Source: Enoplosus armatus (lineage: Eukaryota; Chordata; Actinopteri; Centrarchiformes; Enoplosidae). Taken from it: DNA of 64,000 bases. Location: contig NC_092191.1 in NCBI RefSeq assembly GCF_043641665.1, positions 22,253,066-22,317,065 of the forward strand. The letters run 5' to 3'. A program made the position numbers and the translations under genes. Below the pieces are notes generated by a model that was given only the letters and a program-made list of their open reading frames with translations, was not told where the DNA came from and did no database searches. Shown here in pieces: positions 34,713 to 48,752 of the stretch. Numbering within the stretch: the stretch's first letter is position 1; each line of letters opens with the position of its first letter.

Positions 34713-36223
34713 CCCCAACAAGTAGCACTTACTGAAGTCAACAGTCAAGTCAATGCTCAGGTCAGTTTTCTTCTTCCAGTAAGAAATGACCTGAAATTGC
34801 TGTCCTGGGATCAACAAAACCACCCCAACAAGAAGCACTTACTGCATTGAAAACTCATGAGTGCTTGTGTTTGGGTAATATTGGTGATAAATTCATGCAT
34901 TTAGCTGGTCAAGATAAAAGGATTACATTTCTGTTGAAGAACTCACAACCAAGACAACCCCAAAGAGAAGCACTGGTGACCACAGGAATCATCAATGTCT
35001 CCATTCGAGGTGATCCAAAATATGGCATCCAATACATTCTGTTGCTTTTGTCAATTAAAACTGCCCCAACAAGTAGCACTTACTGAAGTCAACAGTCAAG
35101 TCAATGCTCAAGTCAGGGTAATGCTTCTGACTTGCAAAAAATGCCAAAACAGTTTTCTTCTTCCACTAAGAAATGACCTAAAATTGCTGTCCTGATGAAC
35201 TCTGGGGGCTTCAGGGATCAGCAAAACTACCCCAACAAGAAGCACTTACTGCATTCAAAACTCATGTGAGTGCTTGTGTTTGGGTAATATTGGTGATAAA
35301 TTCATGCATTTAGCTGGTCAAGTGAAAGGGATTACATTTCTGTTGAAGAACTCACAACCAAGACAACCCCAAAGAGAAGCACTTATGACCACAAGAATCA
35401 TCAATGTCTCCATTTGAGGTGATCTGAATGTGATTCCAATGGCATCTCTTCTCTTACAAACTGTAGGATATGTCATGTACAGCCACCCCACCAAGTGGCA
35501 CTTACTGAATTCAAACAAAACTCAATACTCAAGTTGGGTCAATATCACAGACACCCTGTCAGCAATCTTCTTTGCTTACTTCCTCCCTAGTCCATATGCT
35601 TCTTTCTGGTATTTTCTGTGCTGTGTTCCAGTTGCAATGGAAGAGATGTTTCCTGCACAGATTTGCCCATCTTAAATACAGAATGCAGCAATGTCCACAA
35701 CTCAGCCTCCTTTTCCAGGAAGTTTCAATGGTCTTGACAATGGGAAGTAAATAATAGCACTATTTGTACTTGAACTGACAACCATCATTCTTGCATTCCA
35801 TTAGAAGTTGATGAGTGGTCAATCAGACTCCAATGGGTTTTCTTGATGCAACTCATTGTCTCATGCAGTTGCAGCACCATCAGAAATGCTGTAAAGCAAT
35901 ACAAAGAGGAATTGAGTGAAGAATCAAATCCCAACATCAAAGCACTTTTCATGTCTTGCATTCTAGAATTGGAGTGCATCATAATGACTTGTCTTGCATC
36001 TCAGTATGTGAGTAAAATTAGTGTATCTCCTATTGACGTTTTCAAATGGTACCCCAACAGCTTGTTGTATTTCCATTGAGGAACTGGTCACAACCAAGAC
36101 AACCCCAAAGAGGAGCACTTTTGAACAGAAGAATCACCAGTGGCTCTATTTGAGGTGATCTGAGATTGATTCTCACAAAATATGGCATCCAATACATTCT
36201 GTTGCTTTTGTCAATTAAAACTG
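34713..36223 (+). repeat. Unit 25: long, class P (1511 bp)
   Basis: P body with caagtgaaaggg; tail attgacgttttc and acttttgaacagaag. Second of a P-P pair; counterpart of unit 39. Confidence 0.92.
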
Positions 36224-37326
36224 CCCCAACAAGTAGCACTTACTGAAGTCAACAGTCAAGTCAATGCTCAGGTCAGTTTTCTTCTTCCAGTAAGAAATGA
36301 CCTGAAATTGCTGTCCTGGGATCAACAAAACCACCCCAACAAGAAACACTTACTGCATTGAAAACTCATGAGTGCTTGTGTTTGGGTAATATTGGTGATA
36401 AATTCATGCATTTAGCTGGTCAAGTGAAAAGGATTACATTTCTGTTGAAGAACTCACAACCAAGACAACCCCAAAGAGAAGCACTTATGACCACAAGAAT
36501 CATCAATGTCTCCATTTGAGGTGATCCGAATGTGATTCCAATGGCATCTCTTCTCTTACAAACTGTAGGATATGTCATGTACAGCCACCCCACCAAGTGG
36601 CACTTACTGAATTCAAACAAAACTCAATACTCAAGTTGGGTCAATATCACAGACACCCTGTCAGCAATCTTCTTTGCTTACTTCCTCCTTAGTCCATATG
36701 CTTCTTTCTGGTATTTTCTGTGCTGTGTTCCAGTTGCAATGGAAGAGATGTTTCCTGCACAGATTTGTCCATCTTAAATACAGAATGCAGCAATGTCCAC
36801 AACTCCGCCTCCTTTTCCATGAAGTTTCAATGGTCTTGACAATGGGAAGTAAACAATAGCACTATTTGTACTTGAACAGACAACCATCATTCTTGCATTC
36901 CATTAGAAGTTGATGAGTGGTCAATCAGACTCCAATGGGTTTTCTTGATGCAACTCATTGTCTCATGCAGTTGCAGCACCATCAGAAATGCTGTAAAGCA
37001 ATACAAAGAGGAATTGAGTGAAGAATCAAATCCCAACATCAAAGCACCTTTCATGTCTTGCATTCTAGAATTGGAGTGCATCATAATGACTTGTCTTGCA
37101 TCTCAGTATGTGAGTAAAATCAGTGTATCTCCTATTGAAGTTTTTCAAATGGTACCCCAACAGCTTGTTGTATTTCCATTGAGGAATTGGTCACAACCAA
37201 GACAACCCCAAAGAGGAGCACTTATGAACACAAGAATCACCAGTGGCTCTGTTTGAAGTGATCTGAGATTGATTCTCACAAAATATGGCATCCAATACAT
37301 TCTGTTGCTTTTGTCAATTAAAACTG
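36224..37326 (+). repeat. Unit 26: 1103 bp fusion unit, class K
   Basis: A' is followed by a B'/B hybrid. It enters as B' (catgagtgc) and leaves as B (caagtgaaaagg), with about 409 bp between them lost. The exchange lies in roughly 36370-36424, where B' and B are identical. It also has caagaaacactt and aagcacctttcatg. Unit 40 shares all of this. Confidence 0.92.
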
Positions 37327-38839
37327 CCCCAACAAGTAGCACTTACTGAAGTCAACAGTCAAGTCAATGCTCAGGTCAGTTTTCTTCTTCCAGTAAGAAA
37401 TGACCTGAAATTGCTGTCCTGGGATCAACAAAACCACCCCAACAAGAAGCACTTACTGCAATGAAAACTCATGTGAGTGCTTGTGTTTGGGTAATATTCG
37501 TGATAAATTCATGCATTTAGCTGGTCAAGATAAAAGGATTACATTTCTGTTGAAGAACTCACAACCAAGACAACCCCAAAGAGAAGCACTGGTGACCACA
37601 GGAATCATCAATGTCTCCATTCGAGGTGATCCAAAATATGGCATCCAATACATTCTGTTGCTTTTGTCAATTAAAACTGCCCCAACAAGTAGCACTTACT
37701 GAAGTCAACAGTCAAGTCAATGCTCAAGTCAGGGTAATGCTTCTGACTTGCAAAAAATGCCAAAACAGTTTTCTTCTTCCACTAAGAAATGACCTAAAAT
37801 TGCTGTCCTGATGAACTCTGGGGGCTTCAGGGATCAGCAAAACTACCCCAACAAGAAGCACTTACTGCATTCAAAACTCATGTGAGTGCTTGTGTTTGGG
37901 TAACATTGGTGATAAATTCATGCATTTAGCTGGTCAAGTGAAAAGGATTACATTTCTGTTGAAGAACTCACAACCAAGACAACCCCAAAGAGAAGCACTT
38001 ATGACCACAAGAATCATCAATGTCTCCATTTGAGGTGATCCGAATGTGATTCCAATGGCATCTCTTCTCTTACAAACTGTAGGATATGTCATGTACAGCC
38101 ACCCCACCAAGTGGCACTTACTGAATTCAAACACAACTCAATACTCAAGTTGGGTCAATATCACAGACACCCTGTCAGCAATCTTCTTTGCTTACTTCCT
38201 CCTTAGTCCATATGCTTCTTTCTGGTATTTTCTGTGCTGTGTTCCAGTTGCAATGGAAGAGATGTTTCCTGCACAGATTTGCCCATCTTAAATACAGAAT
38301 GCAGCAATGTCCACAACTCCGCCTCCTTTTCCATGAAGTTTCAATGGTCTTGACAATGGGAAGTAAACAATAGCACTATTTGTACTTGAACAGACAACCA
38401 TCATTCTTGCATTCCATTAGAAGTTGATGAGTGGTCAATCAGACTCCAATGGGTTTTCTTGATGCAACTCATTGTCTTATGCAGTTGCAGCACCATCAGA
38501 AATGCTGTAAAGCAATACAAAGAGGAATTGAGTGAAGAATCAAATCCCAACATCAAAGCACTTTTCATGTCTTGCATTCTAGAATTGGAGTGCATCATAA
38601 TGACTTGTCTTGCATCTCAGTATGTGAGTAAAATCAGTGTATCTCCTATTGAAGTTTTCAAATGGTACCCCAACAGCTTGTTGTATTTCCATTGAGGAAT
38701 TGGTCACAACCAAGACAACCCCAAAGAGGAGCACTTATGAACACAAGAATCACCAGTGGCTCTGTTTGAAGTGATCTGAGATTGATTCTCACAAAATATG
38801 GCATTCAATACATTCTGTTGCTTTTGTCAATTAAAACTG
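37327..38839 (+). repeat. Unit 27: long, class T (1513 bp)
   Basis: B' has catgtgagtgc and attcgtgat, as only unit 1 does, plus a private actgcaatgaaaac. The body is T with gggtaacattgg and gtcttatgcag. Confidence 0.92.
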
Positions 38840-39999
38840 CCCCAACAAGTAGCACTTACTGAAGTCAACAGTCAAGTCAATGCTCAAGTCAGGGTAATGC
38901 TTCTGACTTGCAAAAAATGCCAAAACAGTTTTCTTCTTCCACTAAGAAATGACCTAAAATTGCTGTCCTGATGAACTCTGGGGGCTTCAGGGATCAGCAA
39001 AACTACCCCAACAAGAAGCACTTACTGCATTCAAAACTCATGTGAGTGCTTGTGTTTGGGTAATATTGGTGATAAATTCATGCATTTAGCTGGTCAAGTG
39101 AAAAGGATTACATTTCTGTTGAAGAACTCACAACCAAGACAACCCCAAAGAGAAGCACTTATGACCACAAGAATCATCAATGTCTCCATTTGAGGTGATC
39201 CGAATGTGATTCCAATGGCATCTCTTCTCTTACAAACTGTAGGATATGTCATGTACAGCCACCCCACCAAGTGGCACTTACTGAATTCAAACAAAACTCA
39301 ATACTCAACTTGGGTCAATATCACAGAAACCCTGTCAGCAATCTTCTTTGCTTACTTCCTCCTTAGTCCATATGCTTCTTTCTGGTATTTTCTGTGCTGT
39401 GTTCCAGTTGCAATGGAAGAGATGTTTCCTGCACAGATTTGTCCATCTTAAATACAGAATGCAGCAATGTCCACAACTCCGCCTCCTTTTCCATGAAGTT
39501 TCAATGGTCTTGACAATGGGAAGTAAACAATAGCACTATTTGTACTTGAACAGACAACCATCATTCTTGCATTCCATTAGAAGTTGATGAGTGGTCAATC
39601 AGACTCCAATGGGTTTTCTTGATGCAACTCATTGTCTCATGCAGTTGCAGCACCATCAGAAATGCTGTAAAGCAATACAAAGAGGAATTGAGTGAAGAAT
39701 CAAATCCCAACATCAAAGCACTTTTCATGTCTTGCATTCTAGAATTGGAGTGCATCATAATGACTTGTCTTGCATCTCAGTATGTGAGTAAAATCAGTGT
39801 ATCTCCTATTGAAGTTTTCAAATGGTACCCCAACAGCTTGTTGTATTTCCATTGAGGAATTGGTCACAACCAAGACAACCCCAAAGAGGAGCACTTATGA
39901 ACACAAGAATCACCAGTGGCTCTGTTTGAAGTGATCTGAGATTGATTCTCACAAAATATGGCATTCAATACATTCTGTTGCTTTTGTCAATTAAAACTG
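38840..39999 (+). repeat. Unit 28: short, class S (1160 bp)
   Basis: S markers actcaacttggg and cagaaaccc; tail gttttcaaa and ggcattcaa. Second unit of a T-S pair. Confidence 0.92.
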
Positions 40000-41510
40000 C
40001 CCCAACAAGTAGCACTTACTGAAGTCAACAGTCAAGTCAATGCTCAGGTCAGTTTTCTTCTTCCAGTAAGAAATGACCTGAAATTGCTGTCCTGGGATCA
40101 ACAAAACCACCCCAACAAGAAGCACTTACTGCATTGAAAACTCATGAGTGCTTGTGTTTGAGTAATATTGGTGATAAATTCATGCATTTAGCTGGTCAAG
40201 ATAAAAGGATTACATTTCTGTTGAAGAACTCACAACCAAGACAACCCCAAAGAGAAGCACTGGTGACCACAGGAATCATCAATGTCTCCATTCGAGGTGA
40301 TCCAAAATATGGCATCCAATACATTCTGTTGCTTTTGTCAATTAAAACTGCCCCAACAAGTAGCACTTACTGAAGTCAACAGTCAAGTCAATGCTCAAGT
40401 CAGGGTAATGCTTCTGACTTGCAAAAAATGCCAAAACAGTTTTCTTCTTCCACTAAGAAATGACCCAAAATTGCTGTCCTGATGAACTCTGGGGGCTTCA
40501 GGGATCAGCAAAACTACCCCAACAAGAAGCACTTACTGCATTCAAAACTCATGTGAGTGCTTGTGTTTGGGTAATATTGGTGATAAATTCATGCATTTAG
40601 CTGGTCAAGTGAAAAGGATTACATTTCTGTTGAAGAACTCACAACCAAGACAACCCCAAAGAGAAGCACTTATGACCACAAGAATCATCAATGTCTCCAT
40701 TTGAGGTGATCTGAATGTGATTCCAATGGCATCTCTTCTCTTACAAACTGTAGGATATGTCATGTACAGCCACCCCACCAAGTGGCACTTACTGAATTCA
40801 AACAAAACTCAATACTCAAGTTGGGTCAATATCACAGACACCCTGTCAGCAATCTTCTTTGCTTACTTCCTCCCTAGTCCATATGCTTCTTTCTGGTATT
40901 TTCTGTGCTGTGTTCCAGTTGCAATGGAAGAGATGTTTCCTGCACAGATTTGCCCATCTTAAATACAGAATGCAGCAATGTCCACAACTCAGCCTCCTTT
41001 TCCAGGAAGTTTCAATGGTCTTGACAATGGGAAGTAAATAATAGCACTATTTGTACTTGAACTGACAACCATCATTCTTGCATTCCATTAGAAGTTGATG
41101 AGTGGTCAATCAGACTCCAATGGGTTTTCTTGATGCAACTCATTGTCTCATGCAGTTGCAGCACCATCAGAAATGCTGTAAAGCAATACAAAGAGGAATT
41201 GAGTGAAGAATCAAATCCCAACATCAAAGCACTTTTCATGTCTTGCATTCTAGAATTGGAGTGCATCATAATGACTTGTCTTGCATCTCAGTATGTGAGT
41301 AAAATTAGTGTATCTCCTATTGACGTTTTCAAATGGTACCCCAACAGCTTGTTGTATTTCCATTGAGGAACTGGTCACAACCAAGACAACCCCAAAGAGG
41401 AGCACTTTTGAACAGAAGAATCACCAGTGGCTCTATTTGAGGTGATCTGAGATTGATTCTCACAAAATATGGCATCCAATACATTCTGTTGCTTTTGTCA
41501 ATTAAAACTG
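40000..41510 (+). repeat. Unit 29: long, class P (1511 bp)
   Basis: B' has tttgagtaa. The P body has caagtgaaaagg. A private gacccaaaattg lies in A near 40465. Confidence 0.92.
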
Positions 41511-43022
41511 CCCCAACAAGTAGCACTTACTGAAGTCAACAGTCAAGTCAATGCTCAGGTCAGTTTTCTTCTTCCAGTAAGAAATGACCTGAAATTGCTG
41601 TCCTGGGATCAACAAAACCACCCCAACAAGAAGCACTTACTGCATTGAAAACTCATGAGTGCTTGTGTTTGGGTAATATTGGTGATAAATTCATGCATTT
41701 AGCTGGTCAAGATAAAAGGATTACATTTCTGTTGAAGAACTCACAACCAAGACAACCCCAAAGAGAAGCACTGGTGACCACAGGAATCATCAATGTCTCC
41801 ATTCGAGGTGATCCAAAATATGGCATCCAATACATTCTGTTGCTTTTGTCAATTAAAACTGCCCCAACAAGTAGCACTTACTGAAGTCAACAGTCAAGTC
41901 AATGCTCAAGTCAGGGTAATGCTTCTGACTTGCAAAAAATGCCAAAACAGTTTTCTTCTTCCACTAAGAAATGACCTAAAATTGCTGTCCTGATGAACTC
42001 TGGGGGCTTCAGGGATCAGCAAAACTACCCCAACAAGAAGCACTTACTGCATTCAAAACTCATGTGAGTGCTTGTGTTTGGGTAATATTGGTGATAAATT
42101 CATGCATTTAGCTGGTCAAGTGAAAGGGATTACATTTCTGTTGAAGAACTCACAACCAAGACAACCCCAAAGAGAAGCACTTATGACCACAAGAATCATC
42201 AATGTCTCCATTTGAGGTGATCTGAATGTGATTCCAATGGCATCTCTTCTCTTACAAACTGTAGGATATGTCATGTACAGCCACCCCACCAAGTGGCACT
42301 TACTGAATTCAAACAAAACTCAATACTCAAGTTGGGTCAATATCACAGACACCCTGTCAGCAATCTTCTTTGCTTACTTCCTCCCTAGTCCATATGCTTC
42401 TTTCTGGTATTTTCTGTGCTGTGTTCCAGTTGCAATGGAAGAGATGTTTCCTGCACAGATTTGCCCATCTTAAATACAGAATGCAGCAATGTCCACAACT
42501 CAGCCTCCTTTTCCAGGAAGTTTCAATGGTCTTGACAATGGGAAGTAAATAATAGCACTATTTGTACTTGAACTGACAACCATCATTCTTGCATTCCATT
42601 AGAAGTTGATGAGTGGTCAATCAGACTCCAATGGGGTTTCTTGATGCAACTCATTGTCTCATGCAGTTGCAGCACCATCAGAAATGCTGTAAAGCAATAC
42701 AAAGAGGAATTGAGTGAAGAATCAAATCCCAACATCAAAGCACTTTTCATGTCTTGCATTCTAGAATTGGAGTGCATCATAATGACTTGTCTTGCATCTC
42801 AGTATGTGAGTAAAATCAGTGTATCTCCTATTGAAGTTTTTCAAATGGTACCCCAACATCTTGTTGTATTTCCATTGAGGAATTGGTCACAACCAAGACA
42901 ACCCCAAAGGGGAGCACTTATGAACACAAAAATCACCAGTGGCTCTGTTTGAAGTGATCTGAGATTGATTCTCACAAAATATGGCATCCAATACATTCTG
43001 TTGCTTTTGTCAATTAAAACTG
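41511..43022 (+). repeat. Unit 30: long, P / 369-module chimera (1512 bp)
   Basis: P body with caagtgaaaggg. The end is that of the 369 bp modules (ccccaacatcttg, caaaggggagc, cacaaaaatc) without any added module. It also has ggggtttcttgatg, shared only with unit 1. Confidence 0.92.
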
Positions 43023-44182
43023 CCCCAACAAGTAGCACTTACTGAAGTCAACAGTCAAGTCAATGCTCAAGTCAGGGTAATGCTTCTGACTTGCAAAAAA
43101 TGCCAAAACAGTTTTCTTCTTCCACTAAGAAATGACCTAAAATTGCTGTCCTGATGAACTCTGGGGGCTTCAGGGATCAGCAAAACTACCCCAACAAGAA
43201 GCACTTACTGCATTCAAAACTCATGTGAGTGCTTGTGTTTGGGTAACATTGGTGATAAATTCATGCATTTAGCTGGTCAAGTGAAAAGGATTACATTTCT
43301 GTTGAAGAACTCACAACCAAGACAACCCCAAAGAGAAGCACTTATGACCACAAGAATCATCAATGTCTCCATTTGAGGTGATCCGAATGTGATTCCAATG
43401 GCATCTCTTCTCTTACAAACTGTAGGATATGTCATGTACAGCCACCCCACCAAGTGGCACTTACTGAATTCAAACACAACTCAATACTCAAGTTGGGTCA
43501 ATATCACAGACACCCTGTCAGCAATCTTCTTTGCTTACTTCCTCCTTAGTCCATATGCTTCTTTCTGGTATTTTCTGTGCTGTGTTCCAGTTGCAATGGA
43601 AGAGATGTTTCCTGCACAGATTTGCCCATCTTAAATACAGAATGCAGCAATGTCCACAACTCCGCCTCCTTTTCCATGAAGTTTCAATGGTCTTGACAAT
43701 GGGAAGTAAACAATAGCACTATTTGTACTTGAACAGACAACCATCATTCTTGCATTCCATTAGAAGTTGATGAGTGGTCAATCAGACTCCAATGGGTTTT
43801 CTTGATGCAACTCATTGTCTTATGCAGTTGCAGCACCATCAGAAATGCTGTAAAGCAATACAAAGAGGAATTGAGTGAAGAATCAAATCCCAACATCAAA
43901 GCACTTTTCATGTCTTGCATTCTAGAATTGGAGTGCATCATAATGACTTGTCTTGCATCTCAGTATGTGAGTAAAATCAGTGTATCTCCTATTGAAGTTT
44001 TCAAATGGTACCCCAACAGCTTGTTGTATTTCCATTGAGGAATTGGTCACAACCAAGACAACCCCAAAGAGGAGCACTTATGAACACAAGAATCACCAGT
44101 GGCTCTGTTTGAAGTGATCTGAGATTGATTCTCACAAAATATGGCATTCAATACATTCTGTTGCTTTTGTCAATTAAAACTG
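43023..44182 (+). repeat. Unit 31: short, class T (1160 bp)
   Basis: gggtaacattgg with gtcttatgcag. First of a T-S pair that recurs at +4570 (units 34-35). Confidence 0.92.
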
Positions 44183-45342
44183 CCCCAACAAGTAGCACTT
44201 ACTGAAGTCAACAGTCAAGTCAATGCTCAAGTCAGGGTAATGCTTCTGACTTGCAAAAAATGCCAAAACAGTTTTCTTCTTCCACTAAGAAATGACCTAA
44301 AATTGCTGTCCTGATGAACTCTGGGGGCTTCAGGGATCAGCAAAACTACCCCAACAAGAAGCACTTACTGCATTCAAAACTCATGTGAGTGCTTGTGTTT
44401 GGGTAATATTGGTGATAAATTCATGCATTTAGCTGGTCAAGTGAAAAGGATTACATTTCTGTTGAAGAACTCACAACCAAGACAACCCCAAAGAGAAGCA
44501 CTTATGACCACAAGAATCATCAATGTCTCCATTTGAGGTGATCCGAATGTGATTCCAATGGCATCTCTTCTCTTACAAACTGTAGGATATGTCATGTACA
44601 GCCACCCCACCAAGTGGCACTTACTGAATTCAAACAAAACTCAATACTCAACTTGGGTCAATATCACAGAAACCCTGTCAGCAATCTTCTTTGCTTACTT
44701 CCTCCTTAGTCCATATGCTTCTTTCTGGTATTTTCTGTGCTGTGTTCCAGTTGCAATGGAAGAGATGTTTCCTGCACAGATTTGTCCATCTTAAATACAG
44801 AATGCAGCAATGTCCACAACTCCGCCTCCTTTTCCATGAAGTTTCAATGGTCTTGACAATGGGAAGTAAACAATAGCACTATTTGTACTTGAACAGACAA
44901 CCATCATTCTTGCATTCCATTAGAAGTTGATGAGTGGTCAATCAGACTCCAATGGGTTTTCTTGATGCAACTCATTGTCTCATGCAGTTGCAGCACCATC
45001 AGAAATGCTGTAAAGCAATACAAAGAGGAATTGAGTGAAGAATCAAATCCCAACATCAAAGCACTTTTCATGTCTTGCATTCTAGAATTGGAGTGCATCA
45101 TAATGACTTGTCTTGCATCTCAGTATGTGAGTAAAATCAGTGTATCTCCTATTGAAGTTTTCAAATGGTACCCCAACAGCTTGTTGTATTTCCATTGAGG
45201 AATTGGTCACAACCAAGACAACCCCAAAGAGGAGCACTTATGAACACAAGAATCACCAGTGGCTCTGTTTGAAGTGATCTGAGATTGATTCTCACAAAAT
45301 ATGGCATTCAATACATTCTGTTGCTTTTGTCAATTAAAACTG
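44183..45342 (+). repeat. Unit 32: short, class S (1160 bp)
   Basis: S markers; tail gttttcaaa and ggcattcaa. Counterpart of units 28 and 35. Confidence 0.92.
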
Positions 45343-47592
45343 CCCCAACAAGTAGCACTTACTGAAGTCAACAGTCAAGTCAATGCTCAGGTCAGTTTTC
45401 TTCTTCCAGTAAGAAATGACCTGAAATTGCTGTCCTGGGATCAACAAAACCACCCCAACAAGAAGCACTTACTGCATTGAAAACTCATGAGTGCTTGTGT
45501 TTGAGTAATATTGGTGATAAATTCATGCATTTAGCTGGTCAAGATAAAAGGATTACATTTCTGTTGAAGAACTCACAACCAAGACAACCCCAAAGAGAAG
45601 CACTGGTGACCACAGGAATCATCAATGTCTCCATTCGAGGTGATCCAAAATATGGCATCCAATACATTCTGTTGCTTTTGTCAATTAAAACTGCCCCAAC
45701 AAGTAGCACTTACTGAAGTCAACAGTCAAGTCAATGCTCAAGTCAGGGTAATGCTTCTGACTTGCAAAAAATGCCAAAACAGTTTTCTTCTTCCACTAAG
45801 AAATGACCTAAAATTGCTGTCCTGATGAACTCTGGGGGCTTCAGGGATCAGCAAAACTACCCCAACAAGAAGCACTTACTGCATTCAAAACTCATGTGAG
45901 TGCTTGTGTTTGGGTAATATTGGTGATAAATTCATGCATTTAGCTGGTCAAGTGAAAAGGATTACATTTCTGTTGAAGAACTCACAACCAAGACAACCCC
46001 AAAGAGAAGCACTTATGACCACAAGAATCATCAATGTCTCCATTTGAGGTGATCCGAATGTGATTCCAATGGCATCTCTTCTCTTACAAACTGTAGGATA
46101 TGTCATGTACAGCCACCCCACCAAGTGGCACTTACTGAATTCAAACAAAACTCAATACTCAAGTTGGGTCAATATCACAGACACCCTGTCAGCAATCTTC
46201 TTTGCTTACTTCCTCCTTAGTCCATATGCTTCTTTCTGGTATTTTCTGTGCTGTGTTCCAGTTGCAATGGAAGAGATGTTTCCTGCACAGATTTGCCCAT
46301 CTTAAATACAGAATGCAGCAATGTCCACAACTCTGCCTCCTTTTCCATGAAGTTTCAATGGTCTTGACAATGGGAAGTAAACAATAGCACTATTTGTACT
46401 TGAACAGACAACCATCATTCTTGCATTCCATTAGAAGTTGATGAGTGGTCAATCAGACTCCAATGGGTTTTCTTGATGCAACTCATTGTCTCATGCAGTT
46501 GCAGCACCATCAGAAATGCTGTAAAGCAATACAAAGAGGAATTGAGTGAAGAATCAAATCCCAACATCAAAGCACTTTTCACGTCTTGCATTCTAGAATT
46601 GGAGTGCATCATAATGACTTGTCTTGCATCTCAGTATGTGAGTAAAATCAGTGTATCTCCTATTGAAGTTTTTCAAATGGTACCCCAACAGCTTGTTGTA
46701 TTTCCATTGAGGAATTGGTCACAACCAAGACAACCCCAAAGGGGAGCACTTATGAACACAAAAATCACCAGTGGCTCTGTTTGAAGTGATCTGAGATTGA
46801 TTCTCACAAAATATGGCATCCAATACATTCTGTTGCTTTTGTCAATTAAAACTGCCCCAACAAGTAGCACTTACACCATCAGAAATGCTGTAAAGCAATA
46901 CAAAGAGGAATTGAGTGAAGAATCAAATCCCAACATCAAAGCACTTTTCATGTCTTGCATTCTAGAATTGGAGTGCATCATAATGACTTGTCTTGCATCT
47001 CAGTATGTGAGTAAAATCAGTGTATCTCCTATTGAAGTTTTTCAAATGGTACCCCAACATCTTGTTGTATTTCCATTGAGGAATTGGTCACAACCAAGAC
47101 AACCCCAAAGGGGAGCACTTATGAACACAAAAATCACCAGTGGCTCTGTTTGAAGTGATCTGAGATTGATTCTCACAAAATATGGCATCCAATACATTCT
47201 GTTGCTTTTGTCAATTAAAACTGCCCCAACAAGTAGCACTTACACCATCAGAAATGCTGTAAAGCAATACAAAGAGGAATTGAGTGAAGAATCAAATCCC
47301 AACATCAAAGCACTTTTCATGTCTTGCATTCTAGAATTGGAGTGCATCATAATGACTTGTCTTGCATCTCAGTATGTGAGTAAAATCAGTGTATCTCCTA
47401 TTGAAGTTTTTCAAATGGTACCCCAACATCTTGTTGTATTTCCATTGAGGAATTGGTCACAACCAAGACAACCCCAAAGGGGAGCACTTATGAACACAAA
47501 AATCACCAGTGGCTCTGTTTGAAGTGATCTGAGATTGATTCTCACAAAATATGGCATCCAATACATTCTGTTGCTTTTGTCAATTAAAACTG
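45343..47592 (+). repeat. Unit 33: long, class K-like, plus two 369 bp modules (2250 bp)
   Basis: B' has tttgagtaa. The body has acaaaactcaatac but gatttgccc, and actctgcctcc where a CpG has become TpG. A private ttttcacgtcttg lies near 46581. It carries the only 369 bp dimer outside the 8.7-23.6 kb region. Confidence 0.92.
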
Positions 47593-47612
47593 CCCCAACA
47601 AGTAGCACTTAC
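46506..47612 (+). repeat. Three tandem 369 bp mini-triads (unit 33 end)
   Basis: Copies start at 46506, 46875 and 47244. The first has ccccaacagcttg and the added two have ccccaacatcttg. It lies more than 22 kb from the other five sets, yet the copy number and junction are the same. Confidence 0.9.
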
Positions 47613-48752
47613 TGAAGTCAACAGTCAAGTCAATGCTCAAGTCAGGGTAATGCTTCTGACTTGCAAAAAATGCCAAAACAGTTTTCTTCTTCCACTAAGA
47701 AATGACCTAAAATTGCTGTCCTGATGAACTCTGGGGGCTTCAGGGATCAGCAAAACTACCCCAACAAGAAGCACTTACTGCATTCAAAACTCATGTGAGT
47801 GCTTGTGTTTGGGTAACATTGGTGATAAATTCATGCATTTAGCTGGTCAAGTGAAAAGGATTACATTTCTGTTGAAGAACTCACAACCAAGACAACCCCA
47901 AAGAGAAGCACTTATGACCACAAGAATCATCAATGTCTCCATTTGAGGTGATCCGAATGTGATTCCAATGGCATCTCTTCTCTTACAAACTGTAGGATAT
48001 GTCATGTACAGCCACCCCACCAAGTGGCACTTACTGAATTCAAACACAACTCAATACTCAAGTTGGGTCAATATCACAGACACCCTGTCAGCAATCTTCT
48101 TTGCTTACTTCCTCCTTAGTCCATATGCTTCTTTCTGGTATTTTCTGTGCTGTGTTCCAGTTGCAATGGAAGAGATGTTTCCTGCACAGATTTGCCCATC
48201 TTAAATACAGAATGCAGCAATGTCCACAACTCCGCCTCCTTTTCCATGAAGTTTCAATGGTCTTGACAATGGGAAGTAAACAATAGCACTATTTGTACTT
48301 GAACAGACAACCATCATTCTTGCATTCCATTAGAAGTTGATGAGTGGTCAATCAGACTCCAATGGGTTTTCTTGATGCAACTCATTGTCTTATGCAGTTG
48401 CAGCACCATCAGAAATGCTGTAAAGCAATACAAAGAGGAATTGAGTGAAGAATCAAATCCCAACATCAAAGCACTTTTCATGTCTTGCATTCTAGAATTG
48501 GAGTGCATCATAATGACTTGTCTTGCATCTCAGTATGTGAGTAAAATCAGTGTATCTCCTATTGAAGTTTTCAAATGGTACCCCAACAGCTTGTTGTATT
48601 TCCATTGAGGAATTGGTCACAACCAAGACAACCCCAAAGAGGAGCACTTATGAACACAAGAATCACCAGTGGCTCTGTTTGAAGTGATCTGAGATTGATT
48701 CTCACAAAATATGGCATTCAATACATTCTGTTGCTTTTGTCAATTAAAACTG
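47593..48752 (+). repeat. Unit 34: short, class T (1160 bp)
   Basis: gggtaacattgg and gtcttatgcag, as in unit 31. It follows directly after a 369 bp dimer, as units 9 and 16 do. Confidence 0.92.
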
